This document shows positions 8,584 through 15,920 of a DNA stretch of 53,365 nt, in pieces. Source of the stretch: Acidimicrobiia bacterium. GTDB lineage: Bacteria > Actinomycetota > Acidimicrobiia > Acidimicrobiales > Aldehydirespiratoraceae. Every line of letters starts with the position of its first letter. Position 1 is the stretch's first letter. The position numbers were made by a program, and so were the translations under genes. A model generated the notes under the pieces. That model had not been told where the DNA came from and searched no databases. It saw only the letters and a list, made by a program, of their open reading frames with translations. The DNA lies in NCBI GenBank assembly GCA_024421085.1, contig JAHQYN010000009.1, positions 1-53,365 on the forward strand, written 5' to 3'.

Positions 8584-9410
8584 GACCGGTGTCGGGCGCG
8601 ACGAGGGTTGTCGGGGTGATCGGTGATCCGGTGACCCATTCGCTGTCGCCGGTCCTGCACAACGCTGCGTTCGCGGCGCTGGGGCTCGACTGGGTCTCGG
8701 TGCCCTTCCCAGTCGCGGCGGGCAGGGGCAACCAAGCCGCCGATGCCATGCGGACCCTCGGGTTGGCCGGTCTGTCGGTCACGACCCCGCACAAGGATGC
8801 GGTCGCCCAAGCGGCAGACGAAGTCACCGACGCGGTCGAGGCTCTCGGAGCAGCGAACTGTCTCGTTCGGCTGGCGGACGGACGCATCCGTGCAGAGAAC
8901 ACTGATGGTAACGGCTTCCTGGCGGGTCTGTCCGCAGACGCCAGCGTGACGGTGCACTCTCGGACGGTCGCGGTACTGGGCGCCGGTGGAGCAGCCCGGG
9001 CCATCGTCCGTGCCTGCGCGCAAGCCGGCGCGTCGCAGGTGTTGGTCGTCAACCGCACCGCGCAGCGCGCAGAGGCCTGTGCGCGCTTGGCCGGTTCGGT
9101 CGGTGCGGTCGGCGGACCCGCGGACGTCGGTGACGCCGACATAGTGGTGAACGCGACCACGGTCGGGATGGGCGCCGAGGGTGGGCTGCCCTGCGACCCG
9201 ACACTGTTGCACCGGGGCCAGACCGTGGTCGACATCGTCTACAACCCCCTCGAGACCCCCTGGTTGGCCGCCGCGCGTGCCGCGGGGATCGACGCCTTCA
9301 ACGGCCTGGCCATGCTGGTTCATCAGGCTGCGGTGGCCATTCCCCACTGGACTGGACGGCCCGCGCCCGTGGCTGCCATGACTTCAGCACTGCGAACCCG
9401 CTTGAACTGA
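8580..9410 (+). CDS. aroE: Shikimate dehydrogenase (NADP+)
   Basis: AroE reduces 3-dehydroshikimate to shikimate. The 276-residue protein begins with the substrate-binding motif THSLSPVLHNAAF, carries the catalytic lysine in TTPHKD (about residue 72) and aspartate in NTDGNG (about 107), and has the nucleotide-binding loop GAGGAARAI. The ATG at 8580 gives the normal family length; the reading frame stays open further upstream, but only through the 18-base repeats and mltG. The start overlaps the stop of the 36-residue mini-ORF. It opens a shikimate block continued by aroK, aroB and aroQ; aroC, often in this block, is absent from the window. Confidence 0.95.
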   Translation: MRPVSGATRVVGVIGDPVTHSLSPVLHNAAFAALGLDWVSVPFPVAAGRGNQAADAMRTLGLAGLSVTTPHKDAVAQAADEVTDAVEALGAANCLVRLADGRIRAENTDGNGFLAGLSADASVTVHSRTVAVLGAGGAARAIVRACAQAGASQVLVVNRTAQRAEACARLAGSVGAVGGPADVGDADIVVNATTVGMGAEGGLPCDPTLLHRGQTVVDIVYNPLETPWLAAARAAGIDAFNGLAMLVHQAAVAIPHWTGRPAPVAAMTSALRTRLN

Positions 9411-9671
9411 ACCGCCCGGACTGAATCCACCGATTGGGTGTGGACGAGCGCGTGGATTCCGCGCCGAAGCCGACATTCGAGGCTCTTCGCGTTTGAGGTC
9501 GGAGCCAGCGCGGTTCTCCGAGGGGTCCCCCAGAATCAGCGCTGACCGCACCCTCACCCCGACCCAAAACGCGAAGCGCTTGTTTTGTGGGCACCGGGCG
9601 GTTAGGTTCGGTTGGGCGGGGCGCGGCGAGCGTTGCAAGCTACGCAGGCGACAAACAGGAGAGGCGGAACC
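9411..9671 (+). other. Intergenic region between aroE and the prepilin peptidase gene
   Basis: Beside the inverted element at 9481-9579, the region holds a possible -10 box (TAGGTT, 9602-9607) and a leader of about 60 bases ending in AGGAGAGG before the ATG at 9672. Confidence 0.4.
9481..9579. repeat. Inverted pair of the dispersed element
   Basis: The left arm 9482-9502 and right arm 9559-9579 are imperfect reverse complements (about 17 of 21 positions), so the transcript could form a long hairpin with a loop near 56 bases. The left arm extends to a 24-base exact match with the copy at 1097-1120 in opposite orientation. It lies downstream of aroE and could act as a terminator or a REP-like element. 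No T-run follows at once, although GTTTTG occurs at 9582. Confidence 0.6.
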
Positions 9672-10529
9672 ATGATCTTGGCGGTGATTCTTGCCGCGTG
9701 CGGCGGCTTGATAGTCGGCGGCGCGGTGACGATGCTGGCTGAGCGGACCGTCCGCGGCGAGCCGTTGTCGTTTCGTTCCCGGTGTGGATCGTGTGAGGCC
9801 CGGCTGGGCATCCTTGAGACGATCCCGTTGTTGTCGTGGTGTTGGCTCAGCGGCCGATGCCGCTACTGCGCCGAGAGGATCTCGTTGATGCATCCCGGCG
9901 TCGAGGCGGCGAGTGCCGGGTTGTGGGTCGCTGTGGTGCTGCGTTTCGGCTGGGGATGGCAGTCGCTCGCCCCGCTGGTGGCAGTGGGGGCGCTGATCGC
10001 GCTCTCGGTGGTCGACCTGCACAGCTACAGGCTTCCCGACCGGCTCGTCTTCTGGTCGTTGGGCCTGTCCGTTGCGGCGCTGCTGCCCGGCGCGGCGGCT
10101 GCCGGAGACCTGCGTGCGGTCCGCTGCGCGATTATGGGCATGTTCGGCTATTTCGGACTGCTGCTGGCGGTGCATCTGATCTCCCCCAAAGGCCTGGGTT
10201 TCGGCGACGTCAAACTGGCGCTGCTGCTCGGTCTCCACCTGGGTTGGGCCGCGGCGGTCGCCGGCCCAGGTCGGGAGAGTGCTGCGGACTGGCTGCCGGT
10301 GGCACGCTTGGTCTTCTGGGCGCAGCTCCTGGCAAGCATGCTCGGGCTCTTGGGAGGCCTGTCGCTCGGCTTGTTGCGGCGAAGGCTGAATCGCGACGTG
10401 CTCGGCGACCCGCAGGCCGACCCGAGCCGGCCCACGAGGCTCCTGGAGTCGAGCTTCCCTTTCGGCCCGGCCCTGGCCTGCGGAGCCATGACCGTGGTGC
10501 TCTTCGCCGAATCCGTCCCCGGCGCGTAG
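9672..10529 (+). CDS. Prepilin leader peptidase / N-methyltransferase (A24 family)
   Basis: The enzyme cleaves and N-methylates type IV prepilin-like subunits at the inner face of the membrane. The 285-residue, multi-pass protein carries a cytoplasmic zinc-binding loop with two Cys pairs (CGSC and CRYC, about residues 39-72). Both catalytic aspartates are in place: one in VVDLHSYRLPDRL and one in GFGDVKLA. The start at 9672 follows AGGAGAGG. Actinobacteria often place a pilD-like gene near aroC/aroK, and here it sits between aroE and aroK. No pilin genes are in the window, so the substrate is unknown. Confidence 0.88.
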   Translation: MILAVILAACGGLIVGGAVTMLAERTVRGEPLSFRSRCGSCEARLGILETIPLLSWCWLSGRCRYCAERISLMHPGVEAASAGLWVAVVLRFGWGWQSLAPLVAVGALIALSVVDLHSYRLPDRLVFWSLGLSVAALLPGAAAAGDLRAVRCAIMGMFGYFGLLLAVHLISPKGLGFGDVKLALLLGLHLGWAAAVAGPGRESAADWLPVARLVFWAQLLASMLGLLGGLSLGLLRRRLNRDVLGDPQADPSRPTRLLESSFPFGPALACGAMTVVLFAESVPGA

Positions 10530-10666
10530 TTCCTGCGGGGCGAGAAATGCACACTGTGTGTCCAGCACTGGGTATTCCAACGCTGTGTTGGACAGCCGTC
10601 GCCATGTGGAGGCGGCTTGGCAGGGGCGCGCGCCATGAACGACCGGGGGTCACCGAGCGGGTCGGG

Positions 10667-10672
10667 TAACCT
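10667..10672 (+). promoter_or_regulatory. -10 box for leaderless aroK
   Basis: TAACCT ends six bases before the aroK ATG at 10679. No Shine-Dalgarno sequence is present. Confidence 0.5.
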
Positions 10673-10678
10673 TCGGCC

Positions 10679-11227
10679 ATGTCACCGGCCCCGATTGTCC
10701 TTATCGGTCCCATGGGATCGGGGAAGTCGACGGTGGGCCGCGCCCTGGCGGATCGAGAGCACATGAACCACCTCGACCTCGACGAGATGATCGTGACTGC
10801 CCGCGGACTCACGGTCGCCGAGATCTTCGAGGCCGAGGGTGAGTGCGGATTTCGGACTCTTGAACAGAAGGCCTTGTCAAGTGCACTGGCCGGGGGCCCG
10901 GCGGTGGTCTCCACCGGAGGCGGCGTGGTCGCAGTCGAGTCCAACCGCGACCGGTTGGCCGGATCCGGTGCGCTCATCGTCTGGCTCGATGCGTCGGTGG
11001 AAGTGTTGGCCCGTCGGGTCGACGGCGGCGCACCCAGACCGCTGTTGGCCAGCGACGATGTCGAGGGCACGCTGCGAACCATCGTCGCCGAGCGCGCCGA
11101 CTGGTACAACGAGGTCGCCGATGTCCGAATCGACACCTCCGAGGCGACCGTCGAGGACTGTGTCGATCTCATCGTGGCGGCGAGCGCGCCGGACGCGCCG
11201 CAGCCGGTGGAGAGGCCGTCATCATGA
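10679..11227 (+). CDS. aroK: Shikimate kinase
   Basis: AroK phosphorylates shikimate at O3 with ATP. The 182-residue protein has the P-loop GPMGSGKST (residues 10-18), the shikimate-binding Asp and Arg residues (DLDEM and GFRTLE), the glycine-rich STGGGVV loop and the lid arginine region RPLL. All expected motifs are in normal order. The C-terminal 15 residues are Ala/Pro-rich and unconserved. It ends in an ATGA overlap with aroB. The promoter box six bases upstream suggests a separate transcript starting here, after the prepilin peptidase gene. Confidence 0.96.
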   Translation: MSPAPIVLIGPMGSGKSTVGRALADREHMNHLDLDEMIVTARGLTVAEIFEAEGECGFRTLEQKALSSALAGGPAVVSTGGGVVAVESNRDRLAGSGALIVWLDASVEVLARRVDGGAPRPLLASDDVEGTLRTIVAERADWYNEVADVRIDTSEATVEDCVDLIVAASAPDAPQPVERPSS

Positions 11228-12303
11228 CGGCGATAAACGTCGAACTGCGTGATCGCCCCTACCCCGTGCATGTCGGCCCCAAAGCGCTGGAGATGCTGGG
11301 CGCACTCATCCCCTCCGAAGCGAGACGGGTTGCGGTGATAACCCAGGAATCAATCCCTTGGAGTGTCGATCCCAGTATCGGGGCTCTCACCATCACGGTT
11401 CCAGACGGGGAGTCGGCGAAGTCGCTGAGCGTTATCGAGGACATCTGTCGGAAGATGGCGGTCGCCGGGTTCACCCGTGCCGACGTGGTGGTGGCGGTCG
11501 GCGGCGGCGTCGTCACCGACATCGGTGGTTTCGCAGCAGCGGTCTATCACCGCGGCATCCGCTTCATCAACGTCGCAACCACGCTGTTGGCCCAGGTGGA
11601 TGCAGCAATCGGGGGCAAGACCGGGGTCAACCTGGTGGAAGGCAAGAACCTTGTGGGGGCCTTCTGGCAGCCGACAGCGGTGATCTGCGACACCGAGATG
11701 TTGACGACCCTACCGATCCGCGAATACCGCAGCGGTCTTGGCGAAGTCGCCAAGTACCACTTTCTGGGCTCGGTCCCGGCTCCGAACGCCGCGACGACGG
11801 GCGCCGCAACGACGGGCGCCGCAACGACGGGTGCCGCGACGACGGGCGCCGCAACGACGGGTGCCGCAGTCGATGCCGAAGTCGTGGCCGCCTGCGTGCA
11901 GATCAAAGCGGATGTCGTGGCTGCAGACGAGCGGGAGGGAGGCCGGCGGGCGATTCTCAACTACGGGCACACGCTCGCCCATGCGATCGAGACCGCGGGG
12001 GCCTACGACCTTCGTCACGGTGAGGCGGTCGCGGTCGGGATCGCCTACGCCGCTGAAGTCGCCAGGCGCCTCGGACGCATCAGCGACGAGCGAGTGACCG
12101 AACACCACCAGGTGCTGAGCGGCTATGACCTTCCCTGCCGCCTGCCTCGACGGCTCGACACCGAGGAACTACTCGGGTTGTTCAAGCGCGACAAGAAAGC
12201 GGTCGAAGGCGTCACGCTCGTGCTTGACGGACCCGACGGCGTCGAACCCGTCAGCGGGATCGATCCGACGATCCTGCGAGACGCGCTGGGTACGCTGCGA
12301 TGA
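11224..12303 (+). CDS. aroB: 3-dehydroquinate synthase with repeat insertion
   Basis: AroB converts DAHP to 3-dehydroquinate using NAD and a divalent metal. The 359-residue protein has the NAD-binding and active-site segments GGGVVTDIGGF, GKTGVN, EGKNLVGAFWQP and the metal ligand motif NYGHTLAHAIE. Between GLGEVAKYHFLG and VDAEVVAACVQIKADVV lies an insertion of five perfect AATTG repeats (about residues 189-213), unlike anything usual in the family. It falls between two helices near the metal-ligand domain, so the enzyme may tolerate it. The start overlaps the aroK stop. The stop overlaps an ATG that opens a mini-ORF chain to aroQ. Confidence 0.95.
   Translation: MTAINVELRDRPYPVHVGPKALEMLGALIPSEARRVAVITQESIPWSVDPSIGALTITVPDGESAKSLSVIEDICRKMAVAGFTRADVVVAVGGGVVTDIGGFAAAVYHRGIRFINVATTLLAQVDAAIGGKTGVNLVEGKNLVGAFWQPTAVICDTEMLTTLPIREYRSGLGEVAKYHFLGSVPAPNAATTGAATTGAATTGAATTGAATTGAAVDAEVVAACVQIKADVVAADEREGGRRAILNYGHTLAHAIETAGAYDLRHGEAVAVGIAYAAEVARRLGRISDERVTEHHQVLSGYDLPCRLPRRLDTEELLGLFKRDKKAVEGVTLVLDGPDGVEPVSGIDPTILRDALGTLR
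11788..11868 (+). repeat. In-frame 15-base tandem repeat in aroB (5 copies)
   Basis: Five 15-base units (GCCGCAACGACGGGC with third-position changes) encode AATTG repeated, with a partial sixth. The unit is a multiple of three and keeps the frame of an essential enzyme. Confidence 0.9.
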
Positions 12304-12509
12304 CCGGGCCCGCTTCTGTTGACGAGCCTGACGCAATGACTGGAGACGCGCGATGACTGGAGGCATGCGATTGCTGGATACATGCGATGACTCGAGACAT
12401 GCGATTGCTGGAGACGCGCGATGACTGGAGGCATGCGATTGCTGGAGACGCGCGATGACTGGAGGCATGCGATTGCTGGAGACGCGCGATGACTGGAGGC
12501 ATTGTATGA
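12300..12509 (+). repeat. 17-base repeat array tiled by four ATGA-linked mini-ORFs (aroB-aroQ junction)
   Basis: From about 12335 to 12505 there are ten 17-base units alternating between forms near GATGACTGGAGGCATGC and GATTGCTGGAGACGCGC, which gives a 34-base higher-order period. Four mini-ORFs cover the gap: 12300-12356 (18 residues), 12353-12424 (23), 12421-12492 (23) and 12489-12509 (6). Every junction, including aroB to the first and the last to aroQ, is a four-base ATGA overlap. Because 17 is not a multiple of three, the chain only works with particular copy numbers per ORF. The units also contain GGAGG, which serves as the aroQ ribosome-binding site in the last copy. Confidence 0.75.
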
Positions 12510-12946
12510 GTTCTGTTGTGCTGCTGTTGTCGGGACCCAATCTGAACCTGCTGGGGACGCGAGAGCCTGACGTCTACGGCCCCGAGACCCTTGACGACCA
12601 TGTCGCTACAGCGACGGCCACGGCTGGGGACCACGGTCTGGAGATCGAACACTTCCAGTCCAACCATGAGGGGGAGCTGATAGAGGCGATCCACGGCGCT
12701 AGGGATCGGGTGGCTGCAATCGTGATCAACCCGGGCGCATTCACGCATTCGTCGTGGGCCATTCACGACGCCCTGGCCGCGTTTTCGGGTGTGATCGTCG
12801 AACTCCACCTGTCGAACCCCAACGCCCGTGAAGCCTGGCGGCACACTTCGGTTGTCGCGCCGGTGGCCACCGGCTCAATAGTCGGCTTCGGCGCGGACGG
12901 TTACCGCCTGGCGATCGAAGCCGTAGCAGCACAGCTCGCATCATGA
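12506..12946 (+). CDS. aroQ: Type II 3-dehydroquinate dehydratase
   Basis: AroQ dehydrates 3-dehydroquinate to 3-dehydroshikimate as a dodecamer. The 146-residue protein has the family length, starts with LLLSGPNLNLLGTREPDVYG containing the catalytic Tyr and Arg, and has INPGAFTHSS, the catalytic His region VELHLSNPNAREAWRHTS, and the substrate-binding Ser/Val segment. ATG 12506 is chosen over an in-frame upstream ATG (12455) inside the repeats, because GGAGG lies six bases before it and it overlaps the last mini-ORF stop. The stop overlaps the ATG of another mini-ORF towards the peptidase gene. Confidence 0.96.
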   Translation: MSSVVLLLSGPNLNLLGTREPDVYGPETLDDHVATATATAGDHGLEIEHFQSNHEGELIEAIHGARDRVAAIVINPGAFTHSSWAIHDALAAFSGVIVELHLSNPNAREAWRHTSVVAPVATGSIVGFGADGYRLAIEAVAAQLAS

Positions 12947-12972
12947 GCGACAGACCGCCACCCAAACTCTAG
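12943..12972 (+). CDS. Mini-ORF between aroQ and the Xaa-Pro peptidase
   Basis: A 9-residue ORF (MSDRPPPKL) starts within the aroQ stop codon (ATGA) and ends in a TAG two bases before the ATG at 12975. It fills the whole gap and contains no repeat. It fits the same stop-to-start relay as at neighbouring junctions. Translation is inference. Confidence 0.4.
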   Translation: MSDRPPPKL

Positions 12973-12974
12973 CC

Positions 12975-14111
12975 ATGTTGACCATGCCCCCCGGCTTCGG
13001 CTCAGCCCGGCGAAAGCAACTACTGGATCTGCCTCCGCTGGGCGTCAAGGGCCGTACCGAACGCGCCAGGGAAGCCCTGGCGGCGCGAGGCGCCGACGCT
13101 CTGGTTGTCACCGACCTGACCAATATCGACTGGTGTACCGGGTTCACCGGTTCCGCCGGTGCTCTGGTGATCACAACAGACACCAGCGTGCTGGTCACCG
13201 ACAGCAGGTACCGGGACCAAGCCCCCGCTCAGCTCGACGCGGCGGGATCCGAGGCTCAGGTGCGCATCGACTCGGCCACCTTCGATACCGTGGCCGAATG
13301 TCTCGGGGGCGCCACCAAGGTCGCGCTCGAAGCTGACCGGATCGTCTGGGCAGACCAGCGTCGTCTGTCCGAGGCGCTCGACGCTGCCTTGATCGCCACC
13401 ACTGGTCTGATCGCGGAACTGCGCAGCGTCAAGGACGAGGCGGAACTGGTCCGCATGGAGACCGCGGCAGACATCGTGGACGCGGCCCTTCGAGATTGCC
13501 GCCACCAGTTCGTGCCCGGCGTCAGCGAGCGTGACCTAGCCCTTATGCTCGAGGACCAGATGCGCGCGGCGGGTGCCGAAGGCCCGGCCTACGACACGAT
13601 CGTGGCGTCGGGCCCCAATGCCGCGTTGCCTCATGCCCGTGCCGGTGCGAGACGCTTCGTCGAAGGTGACCTAGTGGTGGTCGACGCGGGTGCGGTCGTC
13701 GACCGCTACCGCAGCGACATGACCCGCACCTTCGTTGTGGGAAAGCCCGACGATCAGACCGCGGAGATCCACGACATCGTGACCCGGGCGCAAGCGCAGG
13801 GAGTCGCCGCGGTGCGTCCGGGCCTAGAGGCTCAGGAGATCGACAGGGTCTGCCGAGAGGTCATTGCCGAGGCAGGCTACGGCGACGCTTTCGTTCACGG
13901 GACCGGGCACGGCGTCGGCCTCGACATTCATGAACTTCCGGCGCTGCGCCGCGGCAGCACCGCTATCCTTTCGCCCGGCCAAGTAATCACCGTCGAACCG
14001 GGGATCTATCTCACCGGTTTCGGGGGTGTGCGAGTGGAGGACATGGTGGTCGTCACCCCCCACGGCTGCCGCTCGTTGACCAAATATCCCAAGGAGCCCG
14101 TGTGCCAGTGA
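12975..14111 (+). CDS. pepP: Xaa-Pro aminopeptidase (M24 family)
   Basis: It is a cytoplasmic metallopeptidase that removes N-terminal residues preceding proline. The 378-residue protein has the creatinase-type N-terminal domain and a pita-bread catalytic domain with all five metal ligands in order: VVVDAG and YRSDMTRT (two Asp), GTGHGVGLDIHE (His, about 310-321), TVEPGIY (Glu, about 339) and GVRVEDM (Glu, about 352). Its position between aroQ and efp is conserved in many Gram-positive bacteria. The ATG at 12984 is an alternative start nine bases downstream. The C-terminus overlaps the efp start by ten bases in another frame. Confidence 0.92.
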   Translation: MLTMPPGFGSARRKQLLDLPPLGVKGRTERAREALAARGADALVVTDLTNIDWCTGFTGSAGALVITTDTSVLVTDSRYRDQAPAQLDAAGSEAQVRIDSATFDTVAECLGGATKVALEADRIVWADQRRLSEALDAALIATTGLIAELRSVKDEAELVRMETAADIVDAALRDCRHQFVPGVSERDLALMLEDQMRAAGAEGPAYDTIVASGPNAALPHARAGARRFVEGDLVVVDAGAVVDRYRSDMTRTFVVGKPDDQTAEIHDIVTRAQAQGVAAVRPGLEAQEIDRVCREVIAEAGYGDAFVHGTGHGVGLDIHELPALRRGSTAILSPGQVITVEPGIYLTGFGGVRVEDMVVVTPHGCRSLTKYPKEPVCQ

Positions 14112-14665
14112 TCACCACCAACGACCTCAAGAACGGGATGACGTTGAACCTCGACGATGGACTCTTCCAGGTCGTGGATTTTCAGCATGTCAAGCCGGGC
14201 AAAGGCCATGCGTTCGTTCGCACGAACCTCCGCAACCTCCGTGCCGGGGGAGTCGTCGAACGCACTTTCCGAGCCGGCGAGAAGGTCGAACGGGCCAATA
14301 TCGACAAACGCGAGATGCAGTTCCTGTACCGCGACGGTGACGACTACGTGTTCATGGACAACGAGTCGTTCGAGCAGCTGAGCGTCGCCCCGGCAACGCT
14401 CGGCGACACCGCCAACTTCATCGTCGACGGGTCCACCGCAGTCCTGCTGATGTTCGGAACCGAGATCATCGGCACCGACATGCCCGCAGCGGTCGAGTTG
14501 ACGGTGGCAGCGACCGAGCCCGGACTGCAGGGTGACCGCTCCTCGGGAGGCACCAAACCGGCCACACTGGAGACCGGACTGGTGATCGCGGTCCCGCTGT
14601 TCATCGAGACCGGCGAGCGTGTCAAGATCGACACCCGATCAGGTCAATATCTCAGCCGCGCGTGA
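14102..14665 (+). CDS. efp: Translation elongation factor P
   Basis: EF-P relieves ribosome stalling at polyproline stretches. The 187-residue protein shows the KOW-like first domain with the lysine-bearing loop KPGKGHAF (about residues 30-37) and two OB domains, ending in ETGERVKIDTRSGQYLSRA. GTG 14102 is the only start giving the standard N-terminus PVITTNDLKNGM; it lies inside the end of the peptidase gene. The loop has the Lys of the actinobacterial and enterobacterial type. This genome carries several proline-rich repeats that would need EF-P, which is a loose functional link. The stop overlaps the nusB GTG. Confidence 0.96.
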   Translation: MPVITTNDLKNGMTLNLDDGLFQVVDFQHVKPGKGHAFVRTNLRNLRAGGVVERTFRAGEKVERANIDKREMQFLYRDGDDYVFMDNESFEQLSVAPATLGDTANFIVDGSTAVLLMFGTEIIGTDMPAAVELTVAATEPGLQGDRSSGGTKPATLETGLVIAVPLFIETGERVKIDTRSGQYLSRA

Positions 14666-15264
14666 ACGATCCACCTTCAGGCATCGGCAGCCGGCGGGAG
14701 GCACGGGAAGAGGCGCTGGGTCTGTTGTATCAGCTCGAGGTCAGCGGAGAGTCGCTGCGGGCGGCGCTGTCGGCCAAGCCTGTGCCGCCGGAGGACTACG
14801 CGCTCGAACTGGTCGAGGGCGTCTGCGGCACGGCGGGGGAGTTGGACCGGCGGATCGGCGCTCATCTGACGGGTTGGACCGTCGACCGGCTCGCGGTGGT
14901 CGATCGCGTGCTCGCCCGTATGGCAACCTGGGAATTGAATGAACGCAACGACGTGCCGACCGGTGTCGTGCTCAGCGAGGCGGTGGAGCTCGCCTCGCAG
15001 TACTCCGGCGAGGAGTCGCCCCGTTTCCTCAACGGTGTGCTGCGCGCCCTCGCCACCGAGGCTCGAGGCGACCCCAGCGACCCCTCCGACCCCAGCGACC
15101 CCTCCGACCCCAGCGACCCCTCCGACCCCTCCGACACGGGGGCGGCCTCCGACCCGAGCGACCCAGCGACCCCTCCGACACGGGGGCGGCCTCCGACCGC
15201 AGCGACCCCAGCGACCCCTCCGACCCCTCCGACACGGGGGCGGCCTCCGGCGGCGCTGACCTGA
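14662..15264 (+). CDS. nusB: Transcription antitermination protein NusB with repeat tail
   Basis: NusB pairs with S10 to form the antitermination complex on rRNA leaders. Residues 9-135 match the family (RREAREEALGLLYQLEVSGE, RVLARMATWELNERNDVPTGVVLSEAVELA, YSGEESPRFLNGVLRALA). From about residue 136 the protein runs into a tail of roughly 64 residues encoded by tandem repeats. The tail begins as (DPS)n, then the same DNA repeat is read in a second frame as TPPTRGRPP, which shows that an indel occurred inside the array. The normal protein ends where the array begins, so the array has probably displaced the original stop. The start is GTG at 14662, overlapping the efp stop. Confidence 0.92.
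   Translation: MNDPPSGIGSRREAREEALGLLYQLEVSGESLRAALSAKPVPPEDYALELVEGVCGTAGELDRRIGAHLTGWTVDRLAVVDRVLARMATWELNERNDVPTGVVLSEAVELASQYSGEESPRFLNGVLRALATEARGDPSDPSDPSDPSDPSDPSDPSDTGAASDPSDPATPPTRGRPPTAATPATPPTPPTRGRPPAALT
15070..15250 (+). repeat. Tandem repeat in the nusB tail
   Basis: Repeats near GACCCCAGCGACCCCTCC (9/18-base period) are followed by a larger duplication containing GACACGGGGGCGGCCTCC. Three copies of that second motif (around 15133, 15177 and 15231) are not all in the same frame. The array makes up the C-terminal third of nusB. Confidence 0.85.
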
Positions 15265-15288
15265 CGCCGCTGCGATGAGGCGCTGTCG

Positions 15289-15882
15289 GTGAACGGGCGG
15301 GAGACCGTGCTTGAAGTGCCGGATCTGAGGTGCGAGACGTTCCGCCTTCGTCAATGGCGGATCGAGGACGCGCCGGACCTATTCGAGGCTTGGAAGGACC
15401 CCCAGATATTGAGCGGCTCCGTTGCGCCCGAGAAGCGGTCGCTGCGAGACGCCCGCGAATGGATATCTAGAACCGATGTTCGACGCCGTGCGGGTGTTTC
15501 CCTCGACCTCGTCGTTGCTGATGGCGGCGACGACTCGCTGCTCGGCGAGGTCGGCCTGTACCGCTTCGACAAGTCGAGGAGGGCAGCATTGATCAGTTGG
15601 TGGCTGACCACCGGCGCCCGAGGAGACGGCACAGCGACCCGAGCTGTGAACATGCTCGCGGAGTGGGCGTTGGCCGGCCCGTTGACTGCGGTGATCGCTG
15701 AGATGAAGGAGACCAACGTCAAGTCCCGGGAGTTGGCGCAACGATGCGGTTTCGATCTTCTGCGTGCTGCGGGAGACTCGACCCCGATGGCCTTCGTCCG
15801 CCGCGCCGGCGACCCCCGATTTCCACAGGCGGGTCCGGTGGGGCGGGCGGGCGCGCCTGATACCGTCGGGTCTCGACCATGA
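15289..15882 (+). CDS. GNAT-family N-acetyltransferase (RimJ/RimL-like)
   Basis: The 197-residue protein starts with FRLRQWRIEDAPDLFEAW, contains LLGEVGLYRFD and SWWLTTGARGDGTATRAVNMLAEWA (acetyl-CoA loop region), and ends with ETNVKSRELAQRCGFDLL. This is the RimJ/RimL-type GNAT layout that acts on protein N-termini or small amines. The acetyl-CoA loop reads ARGDGTA, close to the usual R/QxxGxG/A. The last 25 residues are Pro/Gly/Ala-rich and unconserved. GTG 15289 is preceded by a five-codon ORF (15275-15292) whose TGA overlaps it. The substrate is unknown. Confidence 0.8.
   Translation: MNGRETVLEVPDLRCETFRLRQWRIEDAPDLFEAWKDPQILSGSVAPEKRSLRDAREWISRTDVRRRAGVSLDLVVADGGDDSLLGEVGLYRFDKSRRAALISWWLTTGARGDGTATRAVNMLAEWALAGPLTAVIAEMKETNVKSRELAQRCGFDLLRAAGDSTPMAFVRRAGDPRFPQAGPVGRAGAPDTVGSRP
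15861..15866 (+). promoter_or_regulatory. -10 box for the pyr operon
   Basis: TACCGT lies about 55 bases before the pyrR start. Unlike most boxes here, it leaves a leader, which contains the PyrR-binding hairpin. Confidence 0.4.
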
Positions 15883-15888
15883 AACGGG

Positions 15889-15913
15889 TCCCGTGAGGCT
15901 CGAATGGACGGGA
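15889..15913 (+). promoter_or_regulatory. PyrR-binding hairpin overlapping the pyrR ribosome-binding site
   Basis: TCCCGT (15889-15894) and ACGGGA (15908-15913) form a perfect six-pair stem around the loop GAGGCTCGAATGG. The loop keeps the GAGGCT and AA/GG features of the known PyrR-binding loop. The right arm contains the GGGAGA that serves as ribosome-binding site for the GTG at 15921. PyrR bound with UMP would thus block initiation. Mycobacterial PyrR is known to act by such translational repression; its use here is inferred from the sequence. Confidence 0.75.
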
Positions 15914-15920
15914 GAAGTCA

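Noticed and set aside
9612-9671. Longer N-terminus for the prepilin peptidase from the ATG-like start at 9612
   Set aside because: It would add 20 polar residues before the first membrane helix, while AGGAGAGG precedes the ATG at 9672.
10547-10610. Possible attachment site or hairpin with CACACTGTGTG
   Set aside because: The palindrome is short and no integrase or second copy was seen.
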